Part shown: positions 1-5,468 of the stretch, piece after piece
How the letters are laid out: the number at the start of each line of letters is the position of its first letter
Position numbering within the stretch: the first letter of the stretch is position 1
Origin: Bacillota bacterium
Lineage (GTDB): Bacteria; Bacillota; Clostridia; Tissierellales; Sedimentibacteraceae
DNA: 11,326 nt
NCBI GenBank assembly: GCA_029239575.1
Contig: JARBUP010000071.1
Span: forward strand, 1 to 11,326
Direction of reading: 5' to 3'
The notes under the pieces: generated by a model
Told to the model about the DNA's origin: nothing
What the model saw: only the letters and a program-made list of their open reading frames with translations
The model's database searches: none
Made by a program: the position numbers and the translations under genes

Positions 1-22
1 ATTCAAACTATATTCAAACTAT
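1..22. repeat. 11-bp tandem duplication at a gene end
   Basis: Two exact head-to-tail copies of ATTCAAACTAT occupy positions 1-11 and 12-22. The second copy contains the stop codon of the LacI-family gene (19-21). The repeat may continue beyond the window edge. It looks like a small local duplication with no obvious function. Confidence 0.8.
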
Positions 23-1017
23 TTAAGCGTTTTTACGCTATTTCTTTTTTCAAGTGTAAATGGAAGTTCCATAAGACCTTGTTGAGTTTTGTCGCCTTTT
101 ATCATTTTTATAAGCATTCTCATACCAACAGCTCCTACATCATAATAAGGTTCGCCTATTGTAGTAAGTTCTGGCCTTACGTATTTACCTTCTCTTATAT
201 TTCCGAATCCAGCAACTGAAATATCATCAGGTACTTTTAATCCGTTATCCATAAAGCAGTCCATAATACCAATTGCTATTTCATCATTGCTACAAACTGC
301 TGCAGTAAAGTTTTCTGTGTCTTTAACAAGTGTTTTTCCAAGTTCATATGCTTTACCATGTTTATTAGATCCAACAACATATATCTTTGAATTTTCTAAT
401 TCATTATCTTCAAGGGCTTTTAAATATCCTTTAATTTTATCTTCTTCAACAGTTGACCTATCTTCAAAATCAGATACGTAAACAATTTCTTTATGACCTT
501 CTTTAATTAAATAATTAGTCATTTCATAAATAGCTGAATTGCAGTCTATTGAAATATGATTCATATTTTCCTTAACATCTCTTGTAAAATAAACTATTGG
601 CTTATTTAAACTTTTAGCAAGTTCGACAACTTCATTATCAAACATATTACCTACTAGGAATAAACCTTCTGCTTGTTTTCTGTCTAAAAGTTGCAAATAT
701 TTTTCCTGAGTTTCCTTGCTTGAATAACTGCTGCAAAGAAGTATGTCATACCCATACATTTTACCTATTTCTTCGATTCCTCTTACTATATCTGCTACAT
801 AACTTTGAGCTAAATTACTTACAATAACTCCTATTAAATAAGATCTTCTTGTAACTAAGCTCCTTGCAACATCATTAGGTTTATAACCTGTTTCTTCAAT
901 AACTTTTAATACTCTTTTTCTTACTTCTGGACTAACAGGCTTAGAATCATTTATTACTCTTGACACAGTAGAAATTGATACTTCAGCAAGCCTTGCAACA
1001 TCTTTAATTGTTATCAT
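19..1017 (-). CDS. LacI-family transcriptional regulator, CcpA-like
   Basis: A 332-residue DNA-binding repressor or activator of the LacI/GalR family, expected to bind a palindromic operator as a dimer and respond to a sugar, sugar phosphate or protein co-effector. The N-terminal helix-turn-helix covers residues 3-23 (TIKDVARLAEVSISTVSR), the hinge helix is PNDVARSL at 47-54, and a periplasmic-binding-protein-like effector domain fills residues 60-325. The C-terminal stretch DVGAVGMRML (293-302) and the IVRGIEEIGKMYGY segment resemble CcpA, but a cre-type target was not found here, so the CcpA assignment is tentative. I chose the start at 1017 because AAGGAGG sits 6 bases upstream and the protein then begins exactly at the family's usual MxTIKDVA; an in-frame start at 1095 would add 26 basic residues foreign to the family. 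No sugar genes are visible, so its targets are unknown. Confidence 0.93.
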   Translation of the reverse strand: MITIKDVARLAEVSISTVSRVINDSKPVSPEVRKRVLKVIEETGYKPNDVARSLVTRRSYLIGVIVSNLAQSYVADIVRGIEEIGKMYGYDILLCSSYSSKETQEKYLQLLDRKQAEGLFLVGNMFDNEVVELAKSLNKPIVYFTRDVKENMNHISIDCNSAIYEMTNYLIKEGHKEIVYVSDFEDRSTVEEDKIKGYLKALEDNELENSKIYVVGSNKHGKAYELGKTLVKDTENFTAAVCSNDEIAIGIMDCFMDNGLKVPDDISVAGFGNIREGKYVRPELTTIGEPYYDVGAVGMRMLIKMIKGDKTQQGLMELPFTLEKRNSVKTLK

Positions 1018-1023
1018 TTGTTT

Positions 1024-1030
1024 CCTCCTT
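1024..1030 (-). promoter_or_regulatory. Ribosome binding site fixing the LacI-type start
   Basis: Read on the minus strand this is AAGGAGG, six bases before the ATG at 1015-1017. It supports that start over the longer in-frame reading from 1095. Confidence 0.85.
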
Positions 1031-1054
1031 ATATTTTTATATTTATTTGTTTTC

Positions 1055-1104
1055 ATTCGTACGCATTTATTAATTATTGTGCATTTTACACGCACATTAC
1101 GAAT
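1055..1104 (-). promoter_or_regulatory. Nested inverted repeat in the leader of the LacI-type gene
   Basis: A perfect 7-bp inverted repeat, ATTCGTA at 1055-1061 and TACGAAT at 1098-1104, encloses a second one, TGTGC at 1078-1082 and GCACA at 1092-1096. The structure lies wholly inside the ~100-nt untranslated leader predicted from the promoter at 1124-1152. It could form a hairpin in the mRNA or be a second protein-binding site; neither is demonstrated. Confidence 0.45.
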
Positions 1105-1123
1105 TTTACATAATTATACCTTT

Positions 1124-1152
1124 ATTATATATGTAAATAAAAATAAACGCAA
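1124..1152 (-). promoter_or_regulatory. Sigma-A-type promoter of the LacI-family gene
   Basis: On the minus strand the -35 is TTGCGT (1147-1152) and the -10 is a perfect TATAAT (1124-1129), separated by exactly 17 bases. Transcription would begin near 1117 and give a leader of about 100 nt before the ATG. No other well-spaced pair is visible in this gap. Confidence 0.7.
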
Positions 1153-1158
1153 TCGTTT
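1145..1158. promoter_or_regulatory. Candidate operator overlapping the -35 box
   Basis: The 14-bp palindrome AAACG-CAAT-CGTTT has perfect 5-bp arms and covers the -35 hexamer of the LacI-type gene. LacI-family operators are short palindromes with CG dinucleotides near the centre, and such regulators commonly repress themselves. The assignment to this regulator is inference; the palindrome does not match the CcpA cre consensus. Confidence 0.45.
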
Positions 1159-1222
1159 TTTAAACTATTTTCCCACATTTTCCTCGAAAAATTTATAAAA
1201 TATAAAAATATTGCAAAAAAAC

Positions 1223-1424
1223 AAAAAAACCCGCATGTGCCGCTAAACCAGATAATTCATACCCGCACTAAGCAGGTGGGCTTTCTACTAAGTTATTCTG
1301 ACTTCCCGTCAAGCGGGCTTGTCATAGGAACTTAAACGCGAAATCCCTTAAAACATATGTCGGTTGAATTATATGGTTCCCGTACACCGCAGGCTTAGAA
1401 ACCTAAAATTTATCTTTTATTTAT
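1223..1424 (-). ncRNA. ssrS: Probable 6S RNA
   Basis: A non-coding transcript of about 200 nt with its own promoter and a 3' end in seven U residues (1223-1229). In 5' to 3' order the fold has: a closing stem CCTGCGGTG (1385-1393) with CACATGCGGG (1230-1239, one bulged A); a second stem ACCATATAATTC (1366-1377) with GAATTATCTGGT (1247-1258, one mismatch); a large central bubble (1348-1365); a small hairpin on the 3' side of the bubble, ACCTGC (1272-1277) with GCGGGT (1261-1266); and a long interrupted terminal stem from GGGATTT (1341-1347) with AAAGCCC (1278-1284) to a CCCG/CGGG tip (1305-1317). A long irregular rod with a central bubble is the hallmark of 6S RNA, which binds the sigma-A RNA polymerase holoenzyme in stationary phase. 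Size and fold fit well; the name rests on architecture and partial recollection of clostridial 6S sequences. Another clostridial structured RNA, such as the raiA motif, is the main alternative. Confidence 0.65.
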
Positions 1425-1430
1425 ATTCAA

Positions 1431-1459
1431 ATTATATCATATAACTTGAAAAATTACAA
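1431..1459 (-). promoter_or_regulatory. Extended -10 promoter of the structured RNA
   Basis: On the minus strand TTGTAA (1454-1459) and a perfect TATAAT (1431-1436) are 17 bases apart, and the -10 is preceded by TGA, giving an extended TGnTATAAT. Predicted initiation near 1424 leaves a ~30-nt leader before the closing stem, which may be trimmed by processing. It lies in the gap after the FtsH-like gene, so the RNA is independently transcribed. Confidence 0.75.
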
Positions 1460-1521
1460 CTTAATTTTACATATGAGCATATAATTTTACATTCCTGTAT
1501 TTCCACAATTTTCAATAAAAA

Positions 1522-2955
1522 TTATGCGATATCTTCTCCATGAATAACTTCTTTTTCCATCAATAAATTTGCTATTTGCTCAACTTTATCTTTGTTGTTT
1601 TTTATTATGTGCATAACATCTGAATATAATTCATCTATTAATTTTTTTACATAACTTTCTAAAGAACTAAGAGGTATATTTAATTTTTCAGCAAGAATAC
1701 CAAAATTCAAAAGACCTACTTCATCATCCATTCCATATTTAGCAATATAATCTATTGCAAGTGATGTTGATCTTTCTATATCATTTTGTGCACCTATAGT
1801 TACATTATCATTTCCTAAAAATATTTCTTCAGCAGCTCTACCAGCAAGAAGCACTGAAAGCTGATTTTTTATTCTTGTTTTTGTTATTATTTCTTCGTTA
1901 CTTGGTGTACTTAAAGTATAACCACCAGCACCTTTACTCGTTGGAATAACAGAAACACGTATTATTTTATTTTCAGGCATCAAATATTTTGAAATAAACG
2001 CATGACCTGCTTCATGATATGAAGTAACCATTTTTTGGCGCTTATTTTCTGCTGGGTTTTTTTGTTCAGTTCCTGCAAGTACATTTAAATAAGCTTGTTC
2101 TATATGTTCATCATTAATTTCTTCTGAATTATCTTTAACTGCAATTAAAGAAGCTTCGTTTATTAAATTTTCTAATTGAGCACCGCTAAAATATACTGTT
2201 AAGTCTGCAAGTTTTTCTAAATTAATATTTTTATTACAATTTCTTTTTTGAATATAAAGGTTTAAAATATCTTTTCTTGCATTTCTATCCGGTAACATTA
2301 TTTCAATTTGTCTGTCAAATCTACCAGGTCTTAATAACGCTTGATCTAGAGTGTCTATTCTATTTGTTGCAGCTACAACTATTATTCCTGATCCATCACC
2401 AAATCCTGACATTTCAGTTAAAAGAGCATTAAGAGTTCTATCGCCTTCATCGCTTCCTCTCATATTACCGCCCATTCTTTTTTTACCAATAGCATCTATT
2501 TCATCTATAAATATTACACTTTTTTTAGATTGTTTTGCTTTTTTAAACAGAGTTCTAATTCTTCCTGCACCAAGTCCGGCGTAAACTTGTACGAAATCTG
2601 AACCTGACACTGCATAAAAAGGAACGCCAGCTTCTTTAGCTAATGCTTTTGCCATAAGAGTTTTTCCTGTTCCTGGTGAACCATAAAGCAGTACGCCCTT
2701 TGGCATACGAGCATTAAACTTCTGATATTTTTCTGGATTTTTTATAAAATCAACTAAATCTTTTAAACTTTCTTTTGCTTCATAATTTCCTGCTATGTCA
2801 TCAAAACCTGTGTTTGATGAACTTATATATTCTATATCACTTAAGTTATTAATTTCTTTTTGTGCTGATTTTCTATTTTTAAAAAATACAAAATAGCAAA
2901 AAATTAAAACTCCTATAATAGAAAGTACTTGATATATATTTAAATTTAAATTCAT
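1522..2955 (-). CDS. FtsH-like ATP-dependent zinc metalloprotease, short single-helix form
   Basis: A 477-residue membrane-anchored AAA+ protease that should unfold and degrade membrane or cytosolic proteins. One transmembrane helix (about 7-25) is followed by a basic KNRK segment, placing the bulk in the cytoplasm. The AAA domain has Walker A GSPGTGKT (92-99), pore loop FVQVYAG with aromatic Tyr125, Walker B VIFIDE (147-152) and arginine fingers in RPGRFDR (Arg212, Arg215). The M41 peptidase domain has HEAGH (314-318), with Asp392 in QNDIERS as the likely third zinc ligand. Canonical bacterial FtsH is above 600 residues, with two helices flanking an extracytoplasmic domain of ~80 residues; both the second helix and that domain are absent. 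The start at 2955 is chosen because GGGGG lies 5 bases upstream; an in-frame ATG at 2994 would start inside a repeat tract. It may be a paralogue of a full-length FtsH elsewhere. Confidence 0.92.
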   Translation of the reverse strand: MNLNLNIYQVLSIIGVLIFCYFVFFKNRKSAQKEINNLSDIEYISSSNTGFDDIAGNYEAKESLKDLVDFIKNPEKYQKFNARMPKGVLLYGSPGTGKTLMAKALAKEAGVPFYAVSGSDFVQVYAGLGAGRIRTLFKKAKQSKKSVIFIDEIDAIGKKRMGGNMRGSDEGDRTLNALLTEMSGFGDGSGIIVVAATNRIDTLDQALLRPGRFDRQIEIMLPDRNARKDILNLYIQKRNCNKNINLEKLADLTVYFSGAQLENLINEASLIAVKDNSEEINDEHIEQAYLNVLAGTEQKNPAENKRQKMVTSYHEAGHAFISKYLMPENKIIRVSVIPTSKGAGGYTLSTPSNEEIITKTRIKNQLSVLLAGRAAEEIFLGNDNVTIGAQNDIERSTSLAIDYIAKYGMDDEVGLLNFGILAEKLNIPLSSLESYVKKLIDELYSDVMHIIKNNKDKVEQIANLLMEKEVIHGEDIA

Positions 2956-2960
2956 ATTTA

Positions 2961-2968
2961 CCCCCTGT
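2961..2968 (-). promoter_or_regulatory. Ribosome binding site fixing the FtsH-like start
   Basis: Minus-strand ACAGGGGG stands five bases before the ATG at 2953-2955. No comparable site precedes the in-frame ATG at 2994, which falls inside repetitive sequence. Confidence 0.7.
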
Positions 2969-2969
2969 A

Positions 2970-3099
2970 ATAATGAACAATGAATGTTGAACAATGAACA
3001 ATGAGCAGTAATAATTAGTTTATGAAAAATGTTAGAATATTTATATGGACATTGTTCATGTACTGTTCAATGTTCCGTGTTCGCTGTTCATTTTTCACT
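2970..3099. repeat. Degenerate inverted repeat of GAACAATGAA-type units
   Basis: The left half (2970-3008) holds several copies of AATGAACA/TTGAACAATGAACA. The right half (3049-3095) holds the complement, such as ACATTGTTCATG, TGTTCAATGTTC and GCTGTTCATTTTT. Together they form an imperfect long hairpin with an AT-rich centre. It lies between ispF and the FtsH-like gene and has no coding content. It looks like a decayed intergenic repeat or miniature element; a role as terminator or processing site is possible, but no U-tract follows it. Confidence 0.6.
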
Positions 3100-3159
3100 A
3101 TTTTTTTGCTAATAATTATATTTAAATAATTTTATATTGTTCATCGATTGTTTTCACTT

Positions 3160-3168
3160 ATTATATCA
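3160..3168 (-). promoter_or_regulatory. Possible extended -10 promoter for the FtsH-like gene
   Basis: Minus-strand TGATATAAT is an exact extended -10 element (TATAAT at 3160-3165). No good -35 hexamer is seen at 16-18 bases, so it would depend on the TG motif. It would give a ~200-nt leader containing the inverted-repeat tract at 2970-3099. Confidence 0.4.
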
Positions 3169-3209
3169 GAGGTATATACATTTAGATATACTCAATGTTT
3201 AGCTTCTTT

Positions 3210-3692
3210 TCATAGTTTTTCCACATATTCCAACAAACACACACACTGTGCCCCTATACCTTCGCCTCTTCCTTCAAATCCAAGATGTTCGGTTGTTGTA
3301 GCTTTAATATTTATATTTCTTATATTTGTGTTTAAATCTTCAGCTATTATATTTTTCATTTCTTCTATATAATTTTTCATTTTTGGCTTTTGAGCTATAA
3401 TTACTGCATCTACATTTCCAATTTTAAAATTATTTTCTTCCATTAATACATATACTTTTCTAAGAAGTATTCGGCTATCTATATTTTTAAAAGCACTATC
3501 CGTATCAGGAAATAAGCATCCTATATCGCCCATTCCCATAGCGCCTAACAAGCTGTCCATAATGGCATGTATTAAAACATCTGCATCTGAATGACCTTGT
3601 AGACCTTTTTCATAAGGTATTAAAACCCCTCCTATTATTAGAGGTCTATTTTCAACTAAAGCATGAACATCATAACCAATTCCAATTTTCAT
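3210..3692 (-). CDS. ispF: 2-C-methyl-D-erythritol 2,4-cyclodiphosphate synthase
   Basis: A 160-residue cytoplasmic enzyme of the MEP isoprenoid pathway that converts CDP-methylerythritol 2-phosphate to the cyclic diphosphate with release of CMP; the family is a homotrimer. It begins MKIGIGYDVHAL, giving the metal ligands Asp8 and His10, with His42 in VLIHAI as the third. GHSDAD (33-38) and the signature TTTEHLGFEGRGEGIGAQ (132-149, with Thr133 and Glu135) are intact, and length is normal. AAAGGAG precedes the ATG by five bases. The partner ispD lies upstream on the same strand, but a 206-bp repeat-filled gap separates them, whereas in many bacteria the two genes touch or are fused. Confidence 0.97.
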   Translation of the reverse strand: MKIGIGYDVHALVENRPLIIGGVLIPYEKGLQGHSDADVLIHAIMDSLLGAMGMGDIGCLFPDTDSAFKNIDSRILLRKVYVLMEENNFKIGNVDAVIIAQKPKMKNYIEEMKNIIAEDLNTNIRNINIKATTTEHLGFEGRGEGIGAQCVCLLEYVEKL

Positions 3693-3735
3693 ATTTACTC
3701 CTTTGTGTCTTTATATTATGTATCGTTATAAATTA

Positions 3736-3765
3736 AAAGTATATATTATTTCTAATATATACTTT
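3736..3765. repeat. Perfect AT-rich hairpin, copy 1
   Basis: AAAGTATATATTA (3736-3748) and TAATATATACTTT (3753-3765) are perfect 13-bp arms around a 4-base loop (TTTC on plus, GAAA on minus). The inner 26 bp are identical to copy 2 at 3885-3910. In the minus-strand transcript the stem is followed by UUUUAAUUU, so this copy could act as a weak terminator or a 3'-end stabiliser for ispD mRNA. Confidence 0.85.
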
Positions 3766-3787
3766 AGCTTTATGTCAAAGTTTATTT

Positions 3788-3861
3788 TTGTCATCCTGAG
3801 CGATAGCGAAGGATCTTGTTATTTCAATAATAAAGATCCTTTACGACCTTCAGGATGACAA
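3788..3861. repeat. Palindromic intergenic element, TGTCATCCTGAG type
   Basis: The 74-bp imperfect palindrome has outer 12-bp arms TTGTCATCCTGA (3788-3799) and TCAGGATGACAA (3850-3861), and inner arms AAGGATCTT (3809-3817) and AAGATCCTT (3833-3841). The CATCCTGAGCG...CGAAGGATC pattern is one I recognise as a dispersed intergenic palindrome in many bacterial genomes. There is no open reading frame. It looks like a small non-autonomous mobile or MITE-like element. Confidence 0.7.
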
Positions 3862-3884
3862 CTTATAGGTATGTCTATAGTATG

Positions 3885-3910
3885 AGTATATATTATTTCT
3901 AATATATACT
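3885..3910. repeat. Perfect AT-rich hairpin, copy 2, overlapping the ispD stop
   Basis: AGTATATATTA (3885-3895) and TAATATATACT (3900-3910) are perfect 11-bp arms around the same 4-base loop as copy 1. The ispD stop codon (3899-3901) starts in the loop, and the arm at 3900-3910 encodes the last residues of IspD. The two copies flank the palindromic element at 3788-3861, about 149 bp apart. Confidence 0.85.
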
Positions 3911-4603
3911 TGCTAAAATTTCTGCTATTTTTAAATCGAGAGGTGTAGTTATTTTCATATTTCTTTGAAGTCCCTCAATTGTTTTAACTTTATATCCGTA
4001 ATATTCAACTATGGATGAATCATCCGTAAAATTTGCATTTTCTGAATTTTCACTAATTGCTTTTTCATAACATGACCTTATTAATTTATAGTCAAATGAT
4101 TGAGGAGTTTGAACTGATCTTAAAACAGATCTGTCAAGAGTTTTCTCAACGGTTTCATTTTCTTTATTTATTTCTTTTATAGTGTCAACAACTTCAATTA
4201 CAGGTATACACGCTTTATATTCATATGCATTTTCAATACAGCTGCTTATTAAATTATATGATACAAAAGGTCTAACTCCATCATGTATTAATATTATAGA
4301 ACAGTTTTTATCAGCTGCTGTTAATCCATTATAAACAGATTCAGTTCTTGATTTTCCTCCTACTACAACACTAATAATTTTATCATAATCTATTGCTATG
4401 TTATTTTTTACATAATCATATTCTTCTTCATTAACAACTAAAATAATTTCATCTATTTGGTTGCTTTTTTCAAATTTATATATGGTCGTGTCTATTATTG
4501 TTTTACCACCTATATCCATGTATTGCTTCGGGATTTCAGAACCCATTCTTGTTCCTTTTCCTCCAGCAACTATAACAACAGAAACTTTTTTATCTTTGTA
4601 CAT
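3899..4603 (-). CDS. ispD: 2-C-methyl-D-erythritol 4-phosphate cytidylyltransferase
   Basis: A 234-residue cytoplasmic enzyme of the MEP pathway that joins MEP and CTP to give CDP-methylerythritol and pyrophosphate. The nucleotidyltransferase signature AGGKGTRMG occupies 13-21, with Lys26 in IPKQY; GGKSRTESV (82-90) and HDGVRPF (107-113) form the CTP and substrate site. LDRSVLRSVQTPQ (156-168), TDDSSIVE (193-200) and RNMKITTPLDL (214-224) complete the family pattern. The ribosome binding site AAAGGGGG overlaps the very end of the PHP gene, whose stop is 10 bases upstream, so the two are almost certainly cotranscribed. The last four residues (ASIY) and the stop are encoded within a perfect palindrome also present 149 bp downstream, so the C-terminus may have been altered by repeat insertion, though the length is normal. 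Confidence 0.97.
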   Translation of the reverse strand: MYKDKKVSVVIVAGGKGTRMGSEIPKQYMDIGGKTIIDTTIYKFEKSNQIDEIILVVNEEEYDYVKNNIAIDYDKIISVVVGGKSRTESVYNGLTAADKNCSIILIHDGVRPFVSYNLISSCIENAYEYKACIPVIEVVDTIKEINKENETVEKTLDRSVLRSVQTPQSFDYKLIRSCYEKAISENSENANFTDDSSIVEYYGYKVKTIEGLQRNMKITTPLDLKIAEILASIY

Positions 4604-4613
4604 AAAGCCCCCT

Positions 4614-5432
4614 TTAATTTAATAATTTTTTAATATTTAAATCACTAAGTTCAACATGAGGCATTCCAAGTTTTCTTGATGGTATAAAATTTCCATGGCA
4701 GTCAGAACCACCAGAAATCATTAAATTATTTTTTTTGCAGAAATCCACATAGTACTGTTCAAAACCTTGATTATATGGAGAATAACATTCAACGCCATCT
4801 ATACCTGCTTCAAGCCAAAATTTTAATTCTTCTTCAGGCATAACACCATTTCTATAATGGTATGAAGGATGAGCAAGAAAAATTTTTCCTCCACTTTTTT
4901 TAGCGATTTTTATAACTTCTTCTGGATTTTTAAATATAGCTTTAAATCCAGATTTACCCACGTCTTTTAAATGATCCAACAAACCATTATGAATACCCTT
5001 ATCAATTAAATAATTAGCAGATTTCCAACCACCACGTTTTCTGTCATAATCATATTTTTCAAAATCTTCAATAGATACATTTTCATATTTTGGAGATACA
5101 TAGGATTTAATATATTCATAATTAGAATTCAACTTTTTTTCATTATTTATATTAATTAATTTTTTTAAATTTTCATCATTATAATCATAATTATATAATG
5201 TTAAATGATATTCACGTCCATCATGAGTTGTAGTTAATTCTACTCCAGGAATATATATTAAATCATCTTCAGGAGTTATAATATCCTGCATTTTTTTAGT
5301 ATTATCCACACAGTCATGGTCAGTTATTGAAAATATTTTTATATTATTTTTTTTGAGTTCTTCTTTTAATTCATGAACATCCCATGTTCCATCAGAAGCA
5401 CAGGTGTGCATGTGCATATCAACTTTCTTCAT
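4614..5432 (-). CDS. PHP-domain metal-dependent phosphoesterase, YciV/RNase AM-like
   Basis: A 272-residue cytoplasmic protein of the polymerase-and-histidinol-phosphatase superfamily. Its trinuclear metal site is intact: His7 and His9 in DMHMHT, Asp14, Asp38 and His39 in ITDHD, Glu65 in PGVEL, His76, His188 in LAHPS, and Asp244 and His246 in SDCHG. The order and spacing match the stand-alone PHP proteins related to E. coli YciV (RNase AM), which hydrolyse 3',5'-nucleoside bisphosphates and trim short RNA 5' ends. The exact substrate cannot be read from sequence, and histidinol phosphatase is less likely because no histidine genes are nearby. AAAGGA stands 8 bases before the ATG. It lies 36 bp after the asparaginase gene and 10 bp before ispD, consistent with one operon. 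Confidence 0.9.
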   Translation of the reverse strand: MKKVDMHMHTCASDGTWDVHELKEELKKNNIKIFSITDHDCVDNTKKMQDIITPEDDLIYIPGVELTTTHDGREYHLTLYNYDYNDENLKKLININNEKKLNSNYEYIKSYVSPKYENVSIEDFEKYDYDRKRGGWKSANYLIDKGIHNGLLDHLKDVGKSGFKAIFKNPEEVIKIAKKSGGKIFLAHPSYHYRNGVMPEEELKFWLEAGIDGVECYSPYNQGFEQYYVDFCKKNNLMISGGSDCHGNFIPSRKLGMPHVELSDLNIKKLLN

Positions 5433-5468
5433 GCTTACATCCTTTCAAACTTCAAGCGCTACAAGCTG

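Noticed and set aside
1018..1095. N-terminal extension of the LacI-type protein from an in-frame start at 1095
   Set aside because: The extra 26 residues are basic and unlike the family, fall inside the leader with its inverted repeats, and the strong AAGGAGG sits just before 1017.
1223..1424. tmRNA, SRP RNA or RNase P RNA at the structured RNA locus
   Set aside because: No tRNA-like ends or tag reading frame, no SRP GGAAG-type apical motif, and no RNase P conserved core sequences; the rod with central bubble fits 6S better.
2351..2584. Plus-strand open frame inside the FtsH-like gene
   Set aside because: It is antisense to a fully convincing AAA+ domain, has low-complexity composition and no family features. 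The same holds for plus-strand frames at 287-481, 8862-9146 and 10147-10479.
2956..2994. Longer FtsH-like start at 2994
   Set aside because: It lies in repetitive DNA without a good ribosome binding site, while GGGGG correctly precedes the ATG at 2955.
3148..3372. Plus-strand open frame over the ispF 3' half
   Set aside because: Antisense to the IspF signature region, with no ribosome binding site and no recognisable protein.
3693..3735. Dedicated ispF promoter with TTTAAT and TATAAA
   Set aside because: The predicted start would fall on the ribosome binding site, leaving no usable leader.
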